Below the pieces are notes generated by a model. That model made no database searches. It was not told the DNA's origin and saw only the letters and a list, made by a program, of their open reading frames with translations. Made by a program: the position numbers and the translations under genes. A stretch of DNA of 51,046 nucleotides from Candidatus Gastranaerophilales bacterium (GTDB taxonomy: Bacteria; Cyanobacteriota; Vampirovibrionia; Gastranaerophilales; Gastranaerophilaceae), in contig CALVAW010000011.1 of NCBI GenBank assembly GCA_944325655.1, positions 1-51,046 on the forward strand, written 5' to 3'. Position 1 is the stretch's first letter, and every line of letters starts with the position of its first letter. Positions 7,008-15,779 of this stretch are shown piece by piece.

Positions 7008-9818
7008 TTAACTTTCTATTGCTTCTCTGCAATCTTCACAAATGCCGTTTTCGTTCAGTTCTCTGTATTTCCAGCAACGGGCACATTTTTCGCCTTTTGC
7101 TTTTATTACTTTAACGGTGTAATCATCTGCTGTGTATTCATTTAAAATTTCATCATTTTGTTCTTCAGTATAAACATGAGAAACTATATATAAATCACCC
7201 AATAGCTTAGAATATTTTTTAAGCAGAGCTGTTTTTTCTCTATCGTCTGATGTAATTATAATGTCCGCCTCAAGAGATGAGCCAATTGTTTTTGGTTCGT
7301 TTGAACGTAAAGGCTCAATTGCTCTTGAGACTATCTCTCTTGTTTTTAATAATTTGGAAAATTCTTCATCAAGAGCTTCATTTTCCCACTCAGGTTTTGC
7401 TTTTGCCCAATCGCAAAGAAGAACACTTTCTTTGTCCTTTAGTTTTTCATTCATGTTGAGCCATATATCTTCAGCTTGATGAGGCATGACAGGAACAAGA
7501 ATTTTTAATAAAGTGTGCAAAATTTCATACATCACAGTCTGACAAGCCCTTCTTGAAAGAGATTTTTTACCTTTTGTATATAATCTGTCTTTTACAATAT
7601 CAAGATAAAAAGAACTTAAATCAGTACTTGCAAAATTTTGAAGATGTTGAAAGTATTTGTAAAATTCATAAGTTTCAAACGAACTGTCTACATTTTTAAT
7701 TAATTTTGCAAGTCTTGAAAGAGCAAATTTATCTATTTCTTCAAGGTCTTCATATTTAACATAGTCTTTTTGAGGGTCGAAATCAAATAAATTGCCAAGC
7801 AGAAATCTTATTGTATTCCTTGTTTTTTTGAATACTTCAACAAGTTGTTTGATGAGATTGTCTCCGATTTTAACGTCGTTTCTGTAATCAACGCTGGCTG
7901 CCCAGAGTCTTAAGACATCGCAACCATATATTTTTATTATTTCTTGCGGAGCTACAACGTTTCCTAAAGATTTTGACATTTTTCTGCCTTCGCCGTCTAG
8001 TACAAAACCATGTGTTAATACGTTTTTGTATGGCGCAATACCTTTTGTTGCGCTTGCAATTAATAATGAAGACTGGAACCATCCTCTGTGTTGGTCTGAA
8101 CCTTCCAAATACATGTCAGTAGGTAAAACTTCCGAGCCGTCTGTTTGAAATTCATTTTTTCTGGCATCAACAACAGCGCTCCAGGATGAGCCCGAATCAA
8201 ACCAAACATCCATAATATCATTTTCTTTTACAAATTCATCACATCCGCAGGAGCATTTTGTGCCTTTTGGAATAAATTCGCTTGCTTCATATTTAACCCA
8301 AGCATCCGAGGATTCTTTCTTAAATTTATTAACTATTATTTTAATTGTTTCTTCGTTTATTATTGGTTTTTGACATTTTTTACAGTATAAAACCGGAATA
8401 GGAACTCCCCAGGCTCTTTGTCTTGAAATGCACCATTCCGAACGATTTTCAACCATATTTGAAATTCTTTTTTCGCCCGATGCAGGATACCAGTTTACTT
8501 TTTTAATATTTTCAAGAGCATTATCTTTAAACATTGAAACTTTAACAAACCACTGCGGTGTAGAACGATACATAACGGGGTTTTTGCATCTCCAGCAATG
8601 CGGATAAGAGTGAGTTATTTTTTGCGATTTAATTAAAGCTTTGCATTCGGCTAATTTTTCTATTACTATTTTATCTCCTTTGTAGTATGGAATTCCTTTT
8701 AAATTCGGAATTTCATCAGTCCAACAGCCCTTAGAATCAAAAGGAGAGAATGTTGCAAGTCCGTATTTTTGACCTACTTCCCAGTCTTCCAAACCATGAC
8801 CGGGAGCAGTGTGAACAGCACCGGTTCCTGCATCAAGCGTGACATGATCTCCCAGAATAATTAACGACGTTCTGTCATATAAAGGGTGTTTTGCTTTAAA
8901 ATACTCAAATTCAGAACCTTTTAGCGTGCCAATAATTTTGACATTTTCCCATTCAACTTCTTTGATAAAGTTTTCAAACAATTCGGATGCCACAAAAAAG
9001 TTTTCGTTGTTGTATTCAAATATTGTATAATCAAATCTTGAATTTAAGCATATTCCCAGATTTGAAGGAATTGTCCAAGGTGTTGTTGTCCATATTATTG
9101 AATATAGTTTGTTTGCGGTATTTATGTTTGCTTTTTTATATAGTTTTTCACTTTCTAAAACTTCAAATTTTACATATATTGATTCGGATGTAACATCTGC
9201 ATATTCCACTTCGGCTTCAGCCAGTGCCGTTTCGCAGCTTGCACACCAATATACGGGTTTTAGACCTTTTTGTATATATCCCTTTTTGTACATATCCCAA
9301 AAAAGCTCGATTTGTCTTGCTTCAAATTCAGGAGCTATCGTTACATAAGGATGTTCCCAATCCCCTAAAACTCCAAGACGTCTGAAGTTTGCTTCTTGTC
9401 CTTTTAGATTTTTTGCTGCAAATTCTCTGCATTTTTGTCTTAATTCAAGAGGAGTGAGGGCGCTTCTTCCGCCTTTTATTGTTTTAACTACAGCATTTTC
9501 AATCGGCAATCCGTGAGCGTCGTATCCGGGGATATATGGTGTATAGTAGCCAAGTTGAGTTTTATATTTTAAGACTATGTCTTTTAAGATTTTATTCATT
9601 GCAGTTCCGATATGGATTTTTTCGGAACTTAAATACGGAGGACCGTCATGAAGAATGAAGCTTTTATTGCTTTTATTTTTTTCAAGCATTTTTTCATAAA
9701 TTTTATTTTCTTCCCAAAATTTTTGTATTTCAACTTCTCTGTTTGCTGCGTTAGCTCTCATGGCTAACGTTGTTGAAGGAAGGTTTAAAGTATCTTTCAG
9801 TTGTTTTTCTTCTATCAT
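7008..9818 (-). CDS. ileS: Isoleucyl-tRNA synthetase
   Basis: IleRS charges tRNA(Ile). The 936-aa bacterial-type enzyme has the class I signature at residues 69-72, here HIGT rather than HIGH, then the CP1 editing domain (TTTPWTIPSNLG about 243; GTGAVHTAPGHG about 330), the KMSKS loop (GRKMSKSLGN, about residue 612), an anticodon-binding domain, and a C-terminal zinc finger (CARCWKY...CEDC, about 908-927). The start has an AGAGGA Shine-Dalgarno about 6 nt upstream. A TATAAT -10 lies at 9851-9856 on the minus strand, just past a large hairpin. I looked for a T-box in the short leader and see none. The HIGT variant is known in class I enzymes and need not impair activity. Confidence 0.97.
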   Translation of the reverse strand: MIEEKQLKDTLNLPSTTLAMRANAANREVEIQKFWEENKIYEKMLEKNKSNKSFILHDGPPYLSSEKIHIGTAMNKILKDIVLKYKTQLGYYTPYIPGYDAHGLPIENAVVKTIKGGRSALTPLELRQKCREFAAKNLKGQEANFRRLGVLGDWEHPYVTIAPEFEARQIELFWDMYKKGYIQKGLKPVYWCASCETALAEAEVEYADVTSESIYVKFEVLESEKLYKKANINTANKLYSIIWTTTPWTIPSNLGICLNSRFDYTIFEYNNENFFVASELFENFIKEVEWENVKIIGTLKGSEFEYFKAKHPLYDRTSLIILGDHVTLDAGTGAVHTAPGHGLEDWEVGQKYGLATFSPFDSKGCWTDEIPNLKGIPYYKGDKIVIEKLAECKALIKSQKITHSYPHCWRCKNPVMYRSTPQWFVKVSMFKDNALENIKKVNWYPASGEKRISNMVENRSEWCISRQRAWGVPIPVLYCKKCQKPIINEETIKIIVNKFKKESSDAWVKYEASEFIPKGTKCSCGCDEFVKENDIMDVWFDSGSSWSAVVDARKNEFQTDGSEVLPTDMYLEGSDQHRGWFQSSLLIASATKGIAPYKNVLTHGFVLDGEGRKMSKSLGNVVAPQEIIKIYGCDVLRLWAASVDYRNDVKIGDNLIKQLVEVFKKTRNTIRFLLGNLFDFDPQKDYVKYEDLEEIDKFALSRLAKLIKNVDSSFETYEFYKYFQHLQNFASTDLSSFYLDIVKDRLYTKGKKSLSRRACQTVMYEILHTLLKILVPVMPHQAEDIWLNMNEKLKDKESVLLCDWAKAKPEWENEALDEEFSKLLKTREIVSRAIEPLRSNEPKTIGSSLEADIIITSDDREKTALLKKYSKLLGDLYIVSHVYTEEQNDEILNEYTADDYTVKVIKAKGEKCARCWKYRELNENGICEDCREAIES

Positions 9819-9850
9819 TTTTAATCCTCTTTGTTGTGTCAGTTAAAAAA

Positions 9851-9856
9851 ATTATA
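9851..9856 (-). promoter_or_regulatory. -10 box of ileS
   Basis: TATAAT on the minus strand lies 32 nt upstream of the ileS ATG, giving a leader of about 25 nt with an AGAGGA ribosome site. TTTTCA 18 nt further upstream is a weak -35 and falls in the loop of the neighbouring hairpin. Confidence 0.5.
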
Positions 9857-9900
9857 CAATAAAAAAACATATCTTGAAAAAAGATATGTTTTTTTATTGT
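9856..9900 (-). terminator. 20-bp perfect hairpin, likely terminator of a small minus-strand unit
   Basis: Arms 9856-9875 and 9881-9900 are exact reverse complements over 20 bp with a 5-nt loop. Each strand has an internal T7 run in its second arm, so it could terminate in either direction. It sits between divergent genes (ileS and secA), where no known gene would need a terminator. This implies a short transcript; the best candidate reads leftward from about 10035. Confidence 0.6.
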
Positions 9901-10026
9901 TTTTTACCCGGTTTTTCTGAAAAATATATCGCAGTATTTTTTGTATTAGTTGCATTTATTAAGTTTTTAAAAAGTCGCTTTAAATTTTTTGTCTAATGTT
10001 TTTTGCTGTTGTTCTTTTGTATTCAA
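9894..10026 (-). pseudogene. Possible tiny or frameshifted gene between ileS and secA
   Basis: On the minus strand a TTG at 10026 opens a 19-codon frame (MNTKEQQQKTLDKKFKATF, stop 9967-9969). A second frame overlaps its end and reads KRLFKNLINATNTKNT then AIYFSEKPGKKQ, stopping at 9894-9896 inside the first arm of the 20-bp hairpin. One frameshift would join them into a basic protein of about 45 residues. TAGAAT lies 7 nt before the TTG, like other predicted leaderless starts here. It could be a decayed gene, a sequencing frameshift, or a non-coding RNA. Confidence 0.3.
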
Positions 10027-10049
10027 TTAACTAATTCTACGCTTTTAGT

Positions 10050-10108
10050 GGTTATAGCTTATATTTTAATTAATAAAAATTTACACTTCGCGCCTTTAAG
10101 CTATAGCC
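10050..10108. promoter_or_regulatory. 12-bp inverted repeat upstream of secA
   Basis: GGTTATAGCTTA (10050-10061) can pair with TAAGCTATAGCC (10097-10108), 11 Watson-Crick pairs plus one G-U, with a 35-nt AT-rich loop. It lies 77-135 nt upstream of the secA start. It may be a leader structure of secA or part of a small RNA. Nothing in it encodes a SecM-like arrest peptide that I can see. Confidence 0.4.
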
Positions 10109-10184
10109 TGTTGTCCTATTTGTCATAAATTTTATTTTTGTGTTAATATTTGAAAAGCAAATATATTATAGACTTGAGGATTTT

Positions 10185-12824
10185 ATGGCTTTAATTGATA
10201 TACTTTTAAAAATATTTAAAGACCCGAATGTTAGAAAAATTAATAAAATTATGCCTATCGTTGATAGAATTAATGCTCTTGAAGAGCAATTTTCCAAGTT
10301 AAGCGACGAAGAGTTAAAGGCAAAAACAAAAGAATTTAAAGAAATTTTATCAAAACGCCCGACAAGTCCTGATATAAAACAAGATAGAATACTTGAAAAG
10401 CATGCACTTGATGAGATATTGCCCGAAGCTTTTGCAACGGTCAGAGAAACCGGAAAGCGTGTATTAAATTTACGTCATTTTGATGTTCAGTTAATAGGCG
10501 GTATATTCCTTCATGAAGGTCATATAGCTGAGATGAGAACAGGTGAAGGTAAGACTCTTGTTGCAACTTTACCTGCGTATTTGAATGCTTTAACAGGTAA
10601 GGGAGTTCATGTTGTAACGGTTAATGATTATCTTGCAAAACGTGATAGAGATTGGATGGGCAAGATTTATGAATTTTTAGGATTGTCTGTAGGTGTTATT
10701 TTATCCAGCGGCGAATATAATTCTTATGAAAGCAAAAAAGAAGCCTATAGATGTGATATTACTTATGGTACTAATAATGAGTTTGGTTTTGATTATCTGA
10801 GGGATAATATGGCGACCGATTTGGATGCTTTGGTTCAAAGACCTTATAATTACGCAATAATCGACGAAGTGGACTCTATTTTAATTGATGAAGCAAGAAC
10901 GCCTTTAATAATCTCCGGACGTCTTGAAAAATCGGCTCAAACTTATCAAATTATGGCTCAGGTTGCACCTATATTGCAAAAGGATATTCACTACGAAGTG
11001 GATGAGAAAAATAAAAATATCATCTTTACCGAAGAAGGTGTATTGAAGGCGGAACAACTTTTAAATGTTGATGAATTGTTTGATGTTAAAACACAATATG
11101 CTCATTACCTTTTGCAAGCTTTGAAAGCAAAAGAACTTTTTATTCGTGATACTGATTATGTGATTAAAGACGGTCAAGTGATGATTGTTGATGAATTTAC
11201 GGGTCGTATTATGGAAGGAAGACGCTGGTCAGAAGGTTTGCATCAGGCTATTGAAGCAAAAGAAGGAGTTAAAATACAAGATGAAACTCAGACGCTTGCT
11301 TCAATTACTTTTCAAAATTTATTCAGATTGTACCCCAAACTTGCAGGTATGACAGGGACTGCAATGACCGAAGAAGCTGAGTTTGGAAAAATATACAATC
11401 TTCAGGTTACTCAAATTCCTACGAATAAGGATGATATCAGAATTAATTATCCTGACGTCATATATAAAACAAAAGAAAAAAAATATGAATATGTGGCCCG
11501 TGAAATTGCGGAAATGAAAAAGCTGGGCAGACCTACTCTTGTGGGAACCATTTCGATTGAAAAATCGGAATATTTGTCATCTATTTTAAAGAAGATGGGA
11601 ATTAAACATAATGTATTAAATGCTAAACACCATGAAAAAGAAGCGTATATAATTGCTCAAGCAGGACGACTCGGTGCTGTTACGATAGCTACAAATATGG
11701 CAGGCAGAGGTACGGATATATTGCTTGGCGGTAATGCAGAATATCTTGCAAAAGAGGAGCTGGATAAGAAAGGAATTACCAAAGAACATCCTAACTACGA
11801 AAATTTAAAAAATGAAGCATTGGAAAAAGCCAGAGAAATAACCCAAAAAGAACACGATGAAGTTGTAAAACTTGGCGGGCTTCATGTAATAGGTACAGAG
11901 CGTCATGAATCACGTCGTATTGATAATCAATTAAGAGGCCGTGCGGCTCGTCAGGGGGACCCGGGATCGACAAAATTTTTCTTGTCTTTGGAAGACGACT
12001 TAATGAGAATTTTTGGCGGAGAAAAAATTGCAAAATTAATGACCATGTTGAATGTAGATGATGATACAGCAATCGAAAACGTATTAATCACGCGTCAAAT
12101 TGAATCTGCTCAGAAAAAAGTTGAAACCTATCACTTTGATATCAGAAAATCTGTCCTTGAATATGATGATGTGATGAATATTCAACGTGAAAAGTTTTAT
12201 CATCAAAGACGCAGGGTATTAGCGAGTGAGAATTTGTCCGAAGACATTAAATTTATGATGTTGAAAGAAACAGACAGAATTTTATCTCAATATATAAGTA
12301 AAGACATGGCTCCGCAGGAATATATATATGATGATTTAGTTATGTTTGTAAAAGAATTTGTGAGCGTATTTCCTCAGCTTAAAGACAAGATTAAACCGGA
12401 CGATATTAAAGATTTAAGAGCTTATGAAATAAGTTCAAAATTGAAAGATATGGCATCGGATTGTTATAAACAGTTTGAAATAGATACTGTTAATAATTTT
12501 AATGAAGTAATGAAAAAATATTACGGCGATGATTTCGTTTTGCAAGAACCTTTTAGAGACGATAACATTGTAAGACACATTGAAAGAGACATCTTATTGC
12601 AGGTGGTTGATGCAAAATGGATAGATCATCTTGGCAATATTGATATGCTGAAAGATTCCATAGGCCTTGTTGCGTACGGACAAAAAGATCCTTTAATTGA
12701 GTATAAAAAGGAAGCGTATAATTTATTCAATGCTTTGATGGCTGAAATACAATCTGAAACCGTTCGTCATTTATTTAGAGCTAAGTTTGGGGTTCAGGTT
12801 TTTGATGAATCCGAACAAGCATAA
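10185..12824 (+). CDS. secA: Preprotein translocase ATPase SecA
   Basis: SecA is the motor ATPase that pushes secretory proteins through SecYEG. I place the start at ATG 10185 (MALIDILLKIF), giving 879 aa. A TTGAGGA Shine-Dalgarno lies just upstream, while the open frame extending to a GTG at 10140 lacks one and adds residues not typical of SecA. Visible motifs are Walker A in MRTGEGKTLVATLPAYLNAL (about 116-135), the DEVDSILIDEART Walker B/DEAD box (about residue 227), GTDILLGGN, and the RIDNQLRGRAARQGDPGS helicase motif. The C-terminus ends FGVQVFDESEQA without the Cys-rich SEC-C zinc motif, as in many bacteria that do without SecB. It ends 4 bp from the convergent dxr gene with no clear terminator. 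Confidence 0.97.
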   Translation: MALIDILLKIFKDPNVRKINKIMPIVDRINALEEQFSKLSDEELKAKTKEFKEILSKRPTSPDIKQDRILEKHALDEILPEAFATVRETGKRVLNLRHFDVQLIGGIFLHEGHIAEMRTGEGKTLVATLPAYLNALTGKGVHVVTVNDYLAKRDRDWMGKIYEFLGLSVGVILSSGEYNSYESKKEAYRCDITYGTNNEFGFDYLRDNMATDLDALVQRPYNYAIIDEVDSILIDEARTPLIISGRLEKSAQTYQIMAQVAPILQKDIHYEVDEKNKNIIFTEEGVLKAEQLLNVDELFDVKTQYAHYLLQALKAKELFIRDTDYVIKDGQVMIVDEFTGRIMEGRRWSEGLHQAIEAKEGVKIQDETQTLASITFQNLFRLYPKLAGMTGTAMTEEAEFGKIYNLQVTQIPTNKDDIRINYPDVIYKTKEKKYEYVAREIAEMKKLGRPTLVGTISIEKSEYLSSILKKMGIKHNVLNAKHHEKEAYIIAQAGRLGAVTIATNMAGRGTDILLGGNAEYLAKEELDKKGITKEHPNYENLKNEALEKAREITQKEHDEVVKLGGLHVIGTERHESRRIDNQLRGRAARQGDPGSTKFFLSLEDDLMRIFGGEKIAKLMTMLNVDDDTAIENVLITRQIESAQKKVETYHFDIRKSVLEYDDVMNIQREKFYHQRRRVLASENLSEDIKFMMLKETDRILSQYISKDMAPQEYIYDDLVMFVKEFVSVFPQLKDKIKPDDIKDLRAYEISSKLKDMASDCYKQFEIDTVNNFNEVMKKYYGDDFVLQEPFRDDNIVRHIERDILLQVVDAKWIDHLGNIDMLKDSIGLVAYGQKDPLIEYKKEAYNLFNALMAEIQSETVRHLFRAKFGVQVFDESEQA

Positions 12825-12828
12825 AAAA

Positions 12829-13959
12829 TTATATTTCAGATAATTTAAGACGCACTTTTTTATCTGTTTCAAATATTTCGTCAATAGAAGGATTTGAGAT
12901 ATTTTTTGCTGTTTCAATTTCTTTTAAAATAATTTTTTCTATATCAAGAAAATTTATTTTGCCTTCTAAAAATTTATAAACGGCAACTTCATTTGCAGCA
13001 TTTAATACCGCAGGCATGATACCGCCTTGCTTTGCGCATTCGATAGTAATTTTTAAGAGAGGAAATCTTTCAAAATCAGGTTCATAAAAATTTAATTGCT
13101 TGCCATAAGGGCTAAAACTGTTTGTTTTGATGCCTGTTTTTCTGTCAGGATAAGTAAGCGCATATTGAATTGGAATATGCATTGAAGGTGTTCCCATTTG
13201 TGCTAAAAAAGAACCGTCATTAAATTCTACAAATGAATGTACAAGGCTTTCGGGATGTATTACCACTTTTATATTTTCATAGTCAAAATTATAAAGATGA
13301 TGAGCTTCTATAACTTCAAGACCTTTGTTGACAAGTGTTGCGCAATCTACGGTAATTTTTTTACCCATGTTCCATCTCGGATGATTGAGTGCTTCTTTTG
13401 CGGTGAAAACAGCCATTTCTTTTCTTGTATTATTTAAAAAAGGTCCCCCGGAAGCGGTAATCCATAATCTTTTAGCATTTGGGTTGTCAAATTCTTTTAA
13501 ACACTGTAGTATAGCAGAATGTTCGGAATCTATCGGAATAATGGGTGTATTATATTGTTTTGCTTTTTTCATAACAATATCTCCTGCCATTACAAGAGTT
13601 TCCTTGTTGGCAAGCGCTATTGTTTTTTTGTTTTCTATTGCTTTTAATACTGTTTTAACACTTACAATTCCGCTTGTTGCAACAACCAAGACATCATATT
13701 GATTGTTGATTATTTCTAAAAGTCCATTTTCTCCGGATAAAAACTTTGTCTTAGGATATATTTTAGATAAATTCTCTGCATCCTTTGGTTCTTGCGTACA
13801 TACAATTTGCGGAGAAAATTTTTCGATTTGTTTTTTTATAAGTTCTATATTTTTGCCGCATGTGAGCGCTTTTACTTGGTAATTGTCCAGTTTTTCAATT
13901 ACTTCCAGTGTTTGAGTCCCGATTGAGCCTGTTGAGCCTAAAATTATAACATTTTTCAT
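12829..13959 (-). CDS. dxr: 1-deoxy-D-xylulose 5-phosphate reductoisomerase
   Basis: DXR makes 2-C-methyl-D-erythritol 4-phosphate with NADPH, the first committed step of the MEP isoprenoid pathway. The 376-aa enzyme has the N-terminal dinucleotide-binding motif GSTGSIGTQTLEVIE (residues 8-22), ALANKETLVMAGD (about 116-128), the metal-binding segment PIDSEHSAI (about 141-149), the flexible loop ITASGGPF, and HPRWNMGKKI plus VIHPESLVHSFVEF. All are conserved and point to an active enzyme. It is the last gene of a three-gene minus-strand unit; its start follows the upstream stop by 2 bp. Location is cytoplasmic. Confidence 0.97.
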   Translation of the reverse strand: MKNVIILGSTGSIGTQTLEVIEKLDNYQVKALTCGKNIELIKKQIEKFSPQIVCTQEPKDAENLSKIYPKTKFLSGENGLLEIINNQYDVLVVATSGIVSVKTVLKAIENKKTIALANKETLVMAGDIVMKKAKQYNTPIIPIDSEHSAILQCLKEFDNPNAKRLWITASGGPFLNNTRKEMAVFTAKEALNHPRWNMGKKITVDCATLVNKGLEVIEAHHLYNFDYENIKVVIHPESLVHSFVEFNDGSFLAQMGTPSMHIPIQYALTYPDRKTGIKTNSFSPYGKQLNFYEPDFERFPLLKITIECAKQGGIMPAVLNAANEVAVYKFLEGKINFLDIEKIILKEIETAKNISNPSIDEIFETDKKVRLKLSEI

Positions 13960-13961
13960 GG

Positions 13962-14285
13962 TTAATTATTTTCTTTTTGATTATCTTTTTTAATAAAGTC
14001 GCACATTTCTTTAAGACGAACATCTTCTGTTTTATCGATAAATTCTTCAATATTTTTAATCTTATTTAATTTGAGAGCCAGCTCATATAATAGTACGCAA
14101 TCATTGCATAGTCTGTATTTTGAATATTGGATAGAACCTGCAAGAGGTGACGTCTTAGCGCAAGCGCTGCATTCAAACATTTCAAATTCGCTTGCAGGAT
14201 TTTCTTCAATATCATCAAGTTTCATTTGCCGCACTACTTCTTGCATATCTTTGATGATTTTTTCTTTATCTTTCTCCATTTTCAT
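13962..14285 (-). CDS. Small protein with a four-Cys zinc-ribbon-like motif
   Basis: The 107-aa protein has a charged helical N-terminus (about 1-35), then CSACAKTSP at about residues 39-47 and CNDC at about 62-65. This CxxC...CxxC pattern would suit one zinc ion. A helical C-terminus rich in Lys, Glu and Asn follows. I do not recognise a family. It lies between the 118-aa gene, which it overlaps by 20 bp, and dxr (2-bp gap), so the three are co-translated. A role linked to MEP synthesis is not implied by sequence. Confidence 0.75.
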   Translation of the reverse strand: MKMEKDKEKIIKDMQEVVRQMKLDDIEENPASEFEMFECSACAKTSPLAGSIQYSKYRLCNDCVLLYELALKLNKIKNIEEFIDKTEDVRLKEMCDFIKKDNQKENN

Positions 14286-14622
14286 CCTTTAAGCTTGTAA
14301 ACATGCCCTGCATTATGTTTTGAAAATCTTCGTCTTGCAGACTTGATGCACTTTTAAAAATCCTGTTTATCGGCAAGTTTTTGTCGTACCATCTTCTTTT
14401 ATAGCTTTGTGAAAACAAGCCTACCACTCTGTCTACGCCAAGGCTTAGCGGTGGTTCATCCAACTCTCTTGAATTTGATTTTATTACATCTATCACTTTT
14501 AAGACTTCTCTTGCTATATCATAGTGTGATTGCAGAGAAAGTTCCTTTAAAATGACTAAAACCTCATTCGTATAAGGTTTAACATCGTACCATCTTTTTA
14601 AATCATATTCTTTTGTTTGCAT
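14266..14622 (-). CDS. 118-aa protein with two RWYD repeats
   Basis: The protein contains two similar segments, KRWYDVKPYTNEVLVILKEL (from residue 9) and RRWYDKNLPINRIFKSASSL (from about residue 76), so it is likely an internal duplication of a helical unit. No catalytic motif or membrane segment is visible and I do not recognise a named family. It begins the operon with the zinc-ribbon protein and dxr. No Shine-Dalgarno is seen; instead TAAAAT lies exactly 6 nt before the ATG, which predicts a leaderless transcript. Confidence 0.75.
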   Translation of the reverse strand: MQTKEYDLKRWYDVKPYTNEVLVILKELSLQSHYDIAREVLKVIDVIKSNSRELDEPPLSLGVDRVVGLFSQSYKRRWYDKNLPINRIFKSASSLQDEDFQNIMQGMFTSLKDENGER

Positions 14623-14634
14623 AATTATATTTTA
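14620..14634 (-). promoter_or_regulatory. Predicted leaderless promoter of the dxr operon
   Basis: Minus strand: TAAAAT, 6 nt, ATG. There is no Shine-Dalgarno. The placement equals that in hemW, rsh and others in this window. Confidence 0.45.
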
Positions 14635-14678
14635 AATTATTATTAATTTTCGGGCAATTTTTTAAATTTTGTAAATAA

Positions 14679-15767
14679 TCATATATCTATAAATTCACAC
14701 AATATCTCATTTGAAATCAAGATTCCTTTTGCGGTTAGTTTAACTCCTTCTTTTGTTTTTTTCATTAGTCCTTTGTTGATAAAATTCTCAAATAGTTTTT
14801 GATATTTGCAATAAATGTCAAGATTATATTTTTTGTTTATTTTGTTATAATTTATGCCTTTATTTAATCTTAAACCAAGGAATATTTCTTCTTCTATTTG
14901 GTTTTGTACGGTTAAAATTTCATAGTTTTTGTTTGTGGGATTTTTTAAGTAATTGCTTATGTTTGAAGTATTCGTGTATCTTTTATTTTTAATAAATCCG
15001 GATGCATTTAAACCAAAACCGTAATAGTCTTTTCTTGTCCAATATGCAAGATTATGTTTTGAATAATATTTTTTTGATTTTGCAAAGTTTGAAAATTCAT
15101 AATGACTGTATTTGTTTTTTAAATTATCAATTAAAAGTTCGTACATTTCAGCTTGCAGTGTGTCATCAGGCAAATTTTTCGGTTTATGTTTATCAAAGAA
15201 TGTTCCTTTTTCTATTTTTAGTCCGTATGTTGATATATGAGTCGGATTTATTTTTAGTGCTTCTTCTATTGTTTTTTGCCATATTGTCATGTCTTGGTTT
15301 GGTAGTCCGTACATTAAATCTATGTTGAAATTTTTAAAATCGGCCTGATTAATCCATTTTGCAACATTATAAATATCTTTTTTTGTGTGCAGTCTGCCTA
15401 TAGTTTTTAAAATATCATCATAAAAACTTTGCACCCCGATACTTAATCTGTTTATTTTTAATTTTTTGTATGCTTTTATTTTGTTTAAATTTAAGCTGTT
15501 TGGGTTGGCTTCAATAGTGATTTCGCAATTTTTGTCGTAATTAAAACATTCCATAATTCTTTCTATTTCATTAATCTCAAGTAATGACGGCGTTCCTCCC
15601 CCTATATATAAGGTTTTTAATGATTCATTCCCGTAGTAGAATTTGATTTCTTTAATTAGAGCATTAAGATATTTTTCTTTGCAGGAAAGCAGCTGAAAAG
15701 AACAAAATGAGCAATAATGACATTTTTTTTCACAAAATGGTATATGAATGTAGACACATTTTGCCAT
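14679..15767 (-). CDS. hemW: Radical SAM heme chaperone HemW (HemN-like)
   Basis: The start is placed at ATG 15767 (MAKCVYIHIPFC), giving 362 aa; the frame is open 20 codons further upstream, but that part would cover the divergent promoter. The radical SAM cluster motif CxxxCxxC is in HIPFCEKKCHYCSFCSF, followed by YIGGGTPSLL (SAM-binding GGE-like region), EANPNSL, NRLSIGVQSF and DLMYGLPNQ. The C-terminal HemN_C-type domain is present (FLGLRLNKGIN, about residue 290). The family hands heme to respiratory proteins in other bacteria; true HemN has an extra Cys motif that I do not see. No other heme genes are in the window. A TATAAT box lies 6 nt upstream of the ATG. Confidence 0.88.
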   Translation of the reverse strand: MAKCVYIHIPFCEKKCHYCSFCSFQLLSCKEKYLNALIKEIKFYYGNESLKTLYIGGGTPSLLEINEIERIMECFNYDKNCEITIEANPNSLNLNKIKAYKKLKINRLSIGVQSFYDDILKTIGRLHTKKDIYNVAKWINQADFKNFNIDLMYGLPNQDMTIWQKTIEEALKINPTHISTYGLKIEKGTFFDKHKPKNLPDDTLQAEMYELLIDNLKNKYSHYEFSNFAKSKKYYSKHNLAYWTRKDYYGFGLNASGFIKNKRYTNTSNISNYLKNPTNKNYEILTVQNQIEEEIFLGLRLNKGINYNKINKKYNLDIYCKYQKLFENFINKGLMKKTKEGVKLTAKGILISNEILCEFIDI

Positions 15768-15779
15768 TTTTACATTATA
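15765..15779 (-). promoter_or_regulatory. Predicted leaderless promoter of hemW
   Basis: Minus strand: TATAAT (15779-15774), 6 nt, ATG (15767). It overlaps the -10 of the divergent gene by 4 bp: the palindrome ATTATAAT (15774-15781) serves both directions. Confidence 0.55.

Noticed and set aside
9819-9900. Possible T-box leader for ileS
   Set aside because: The leader after the TATAAT is only about 25 nt and has no T-box consensus or specifier stem; the hairpin lies upstream of the -10.
10140-10184. Upstream GTG start of secA
   Set aside because: The extra 15 residues are not typical of SecA and the Shine-Dalgarno sits directly before the ATG at 10185.
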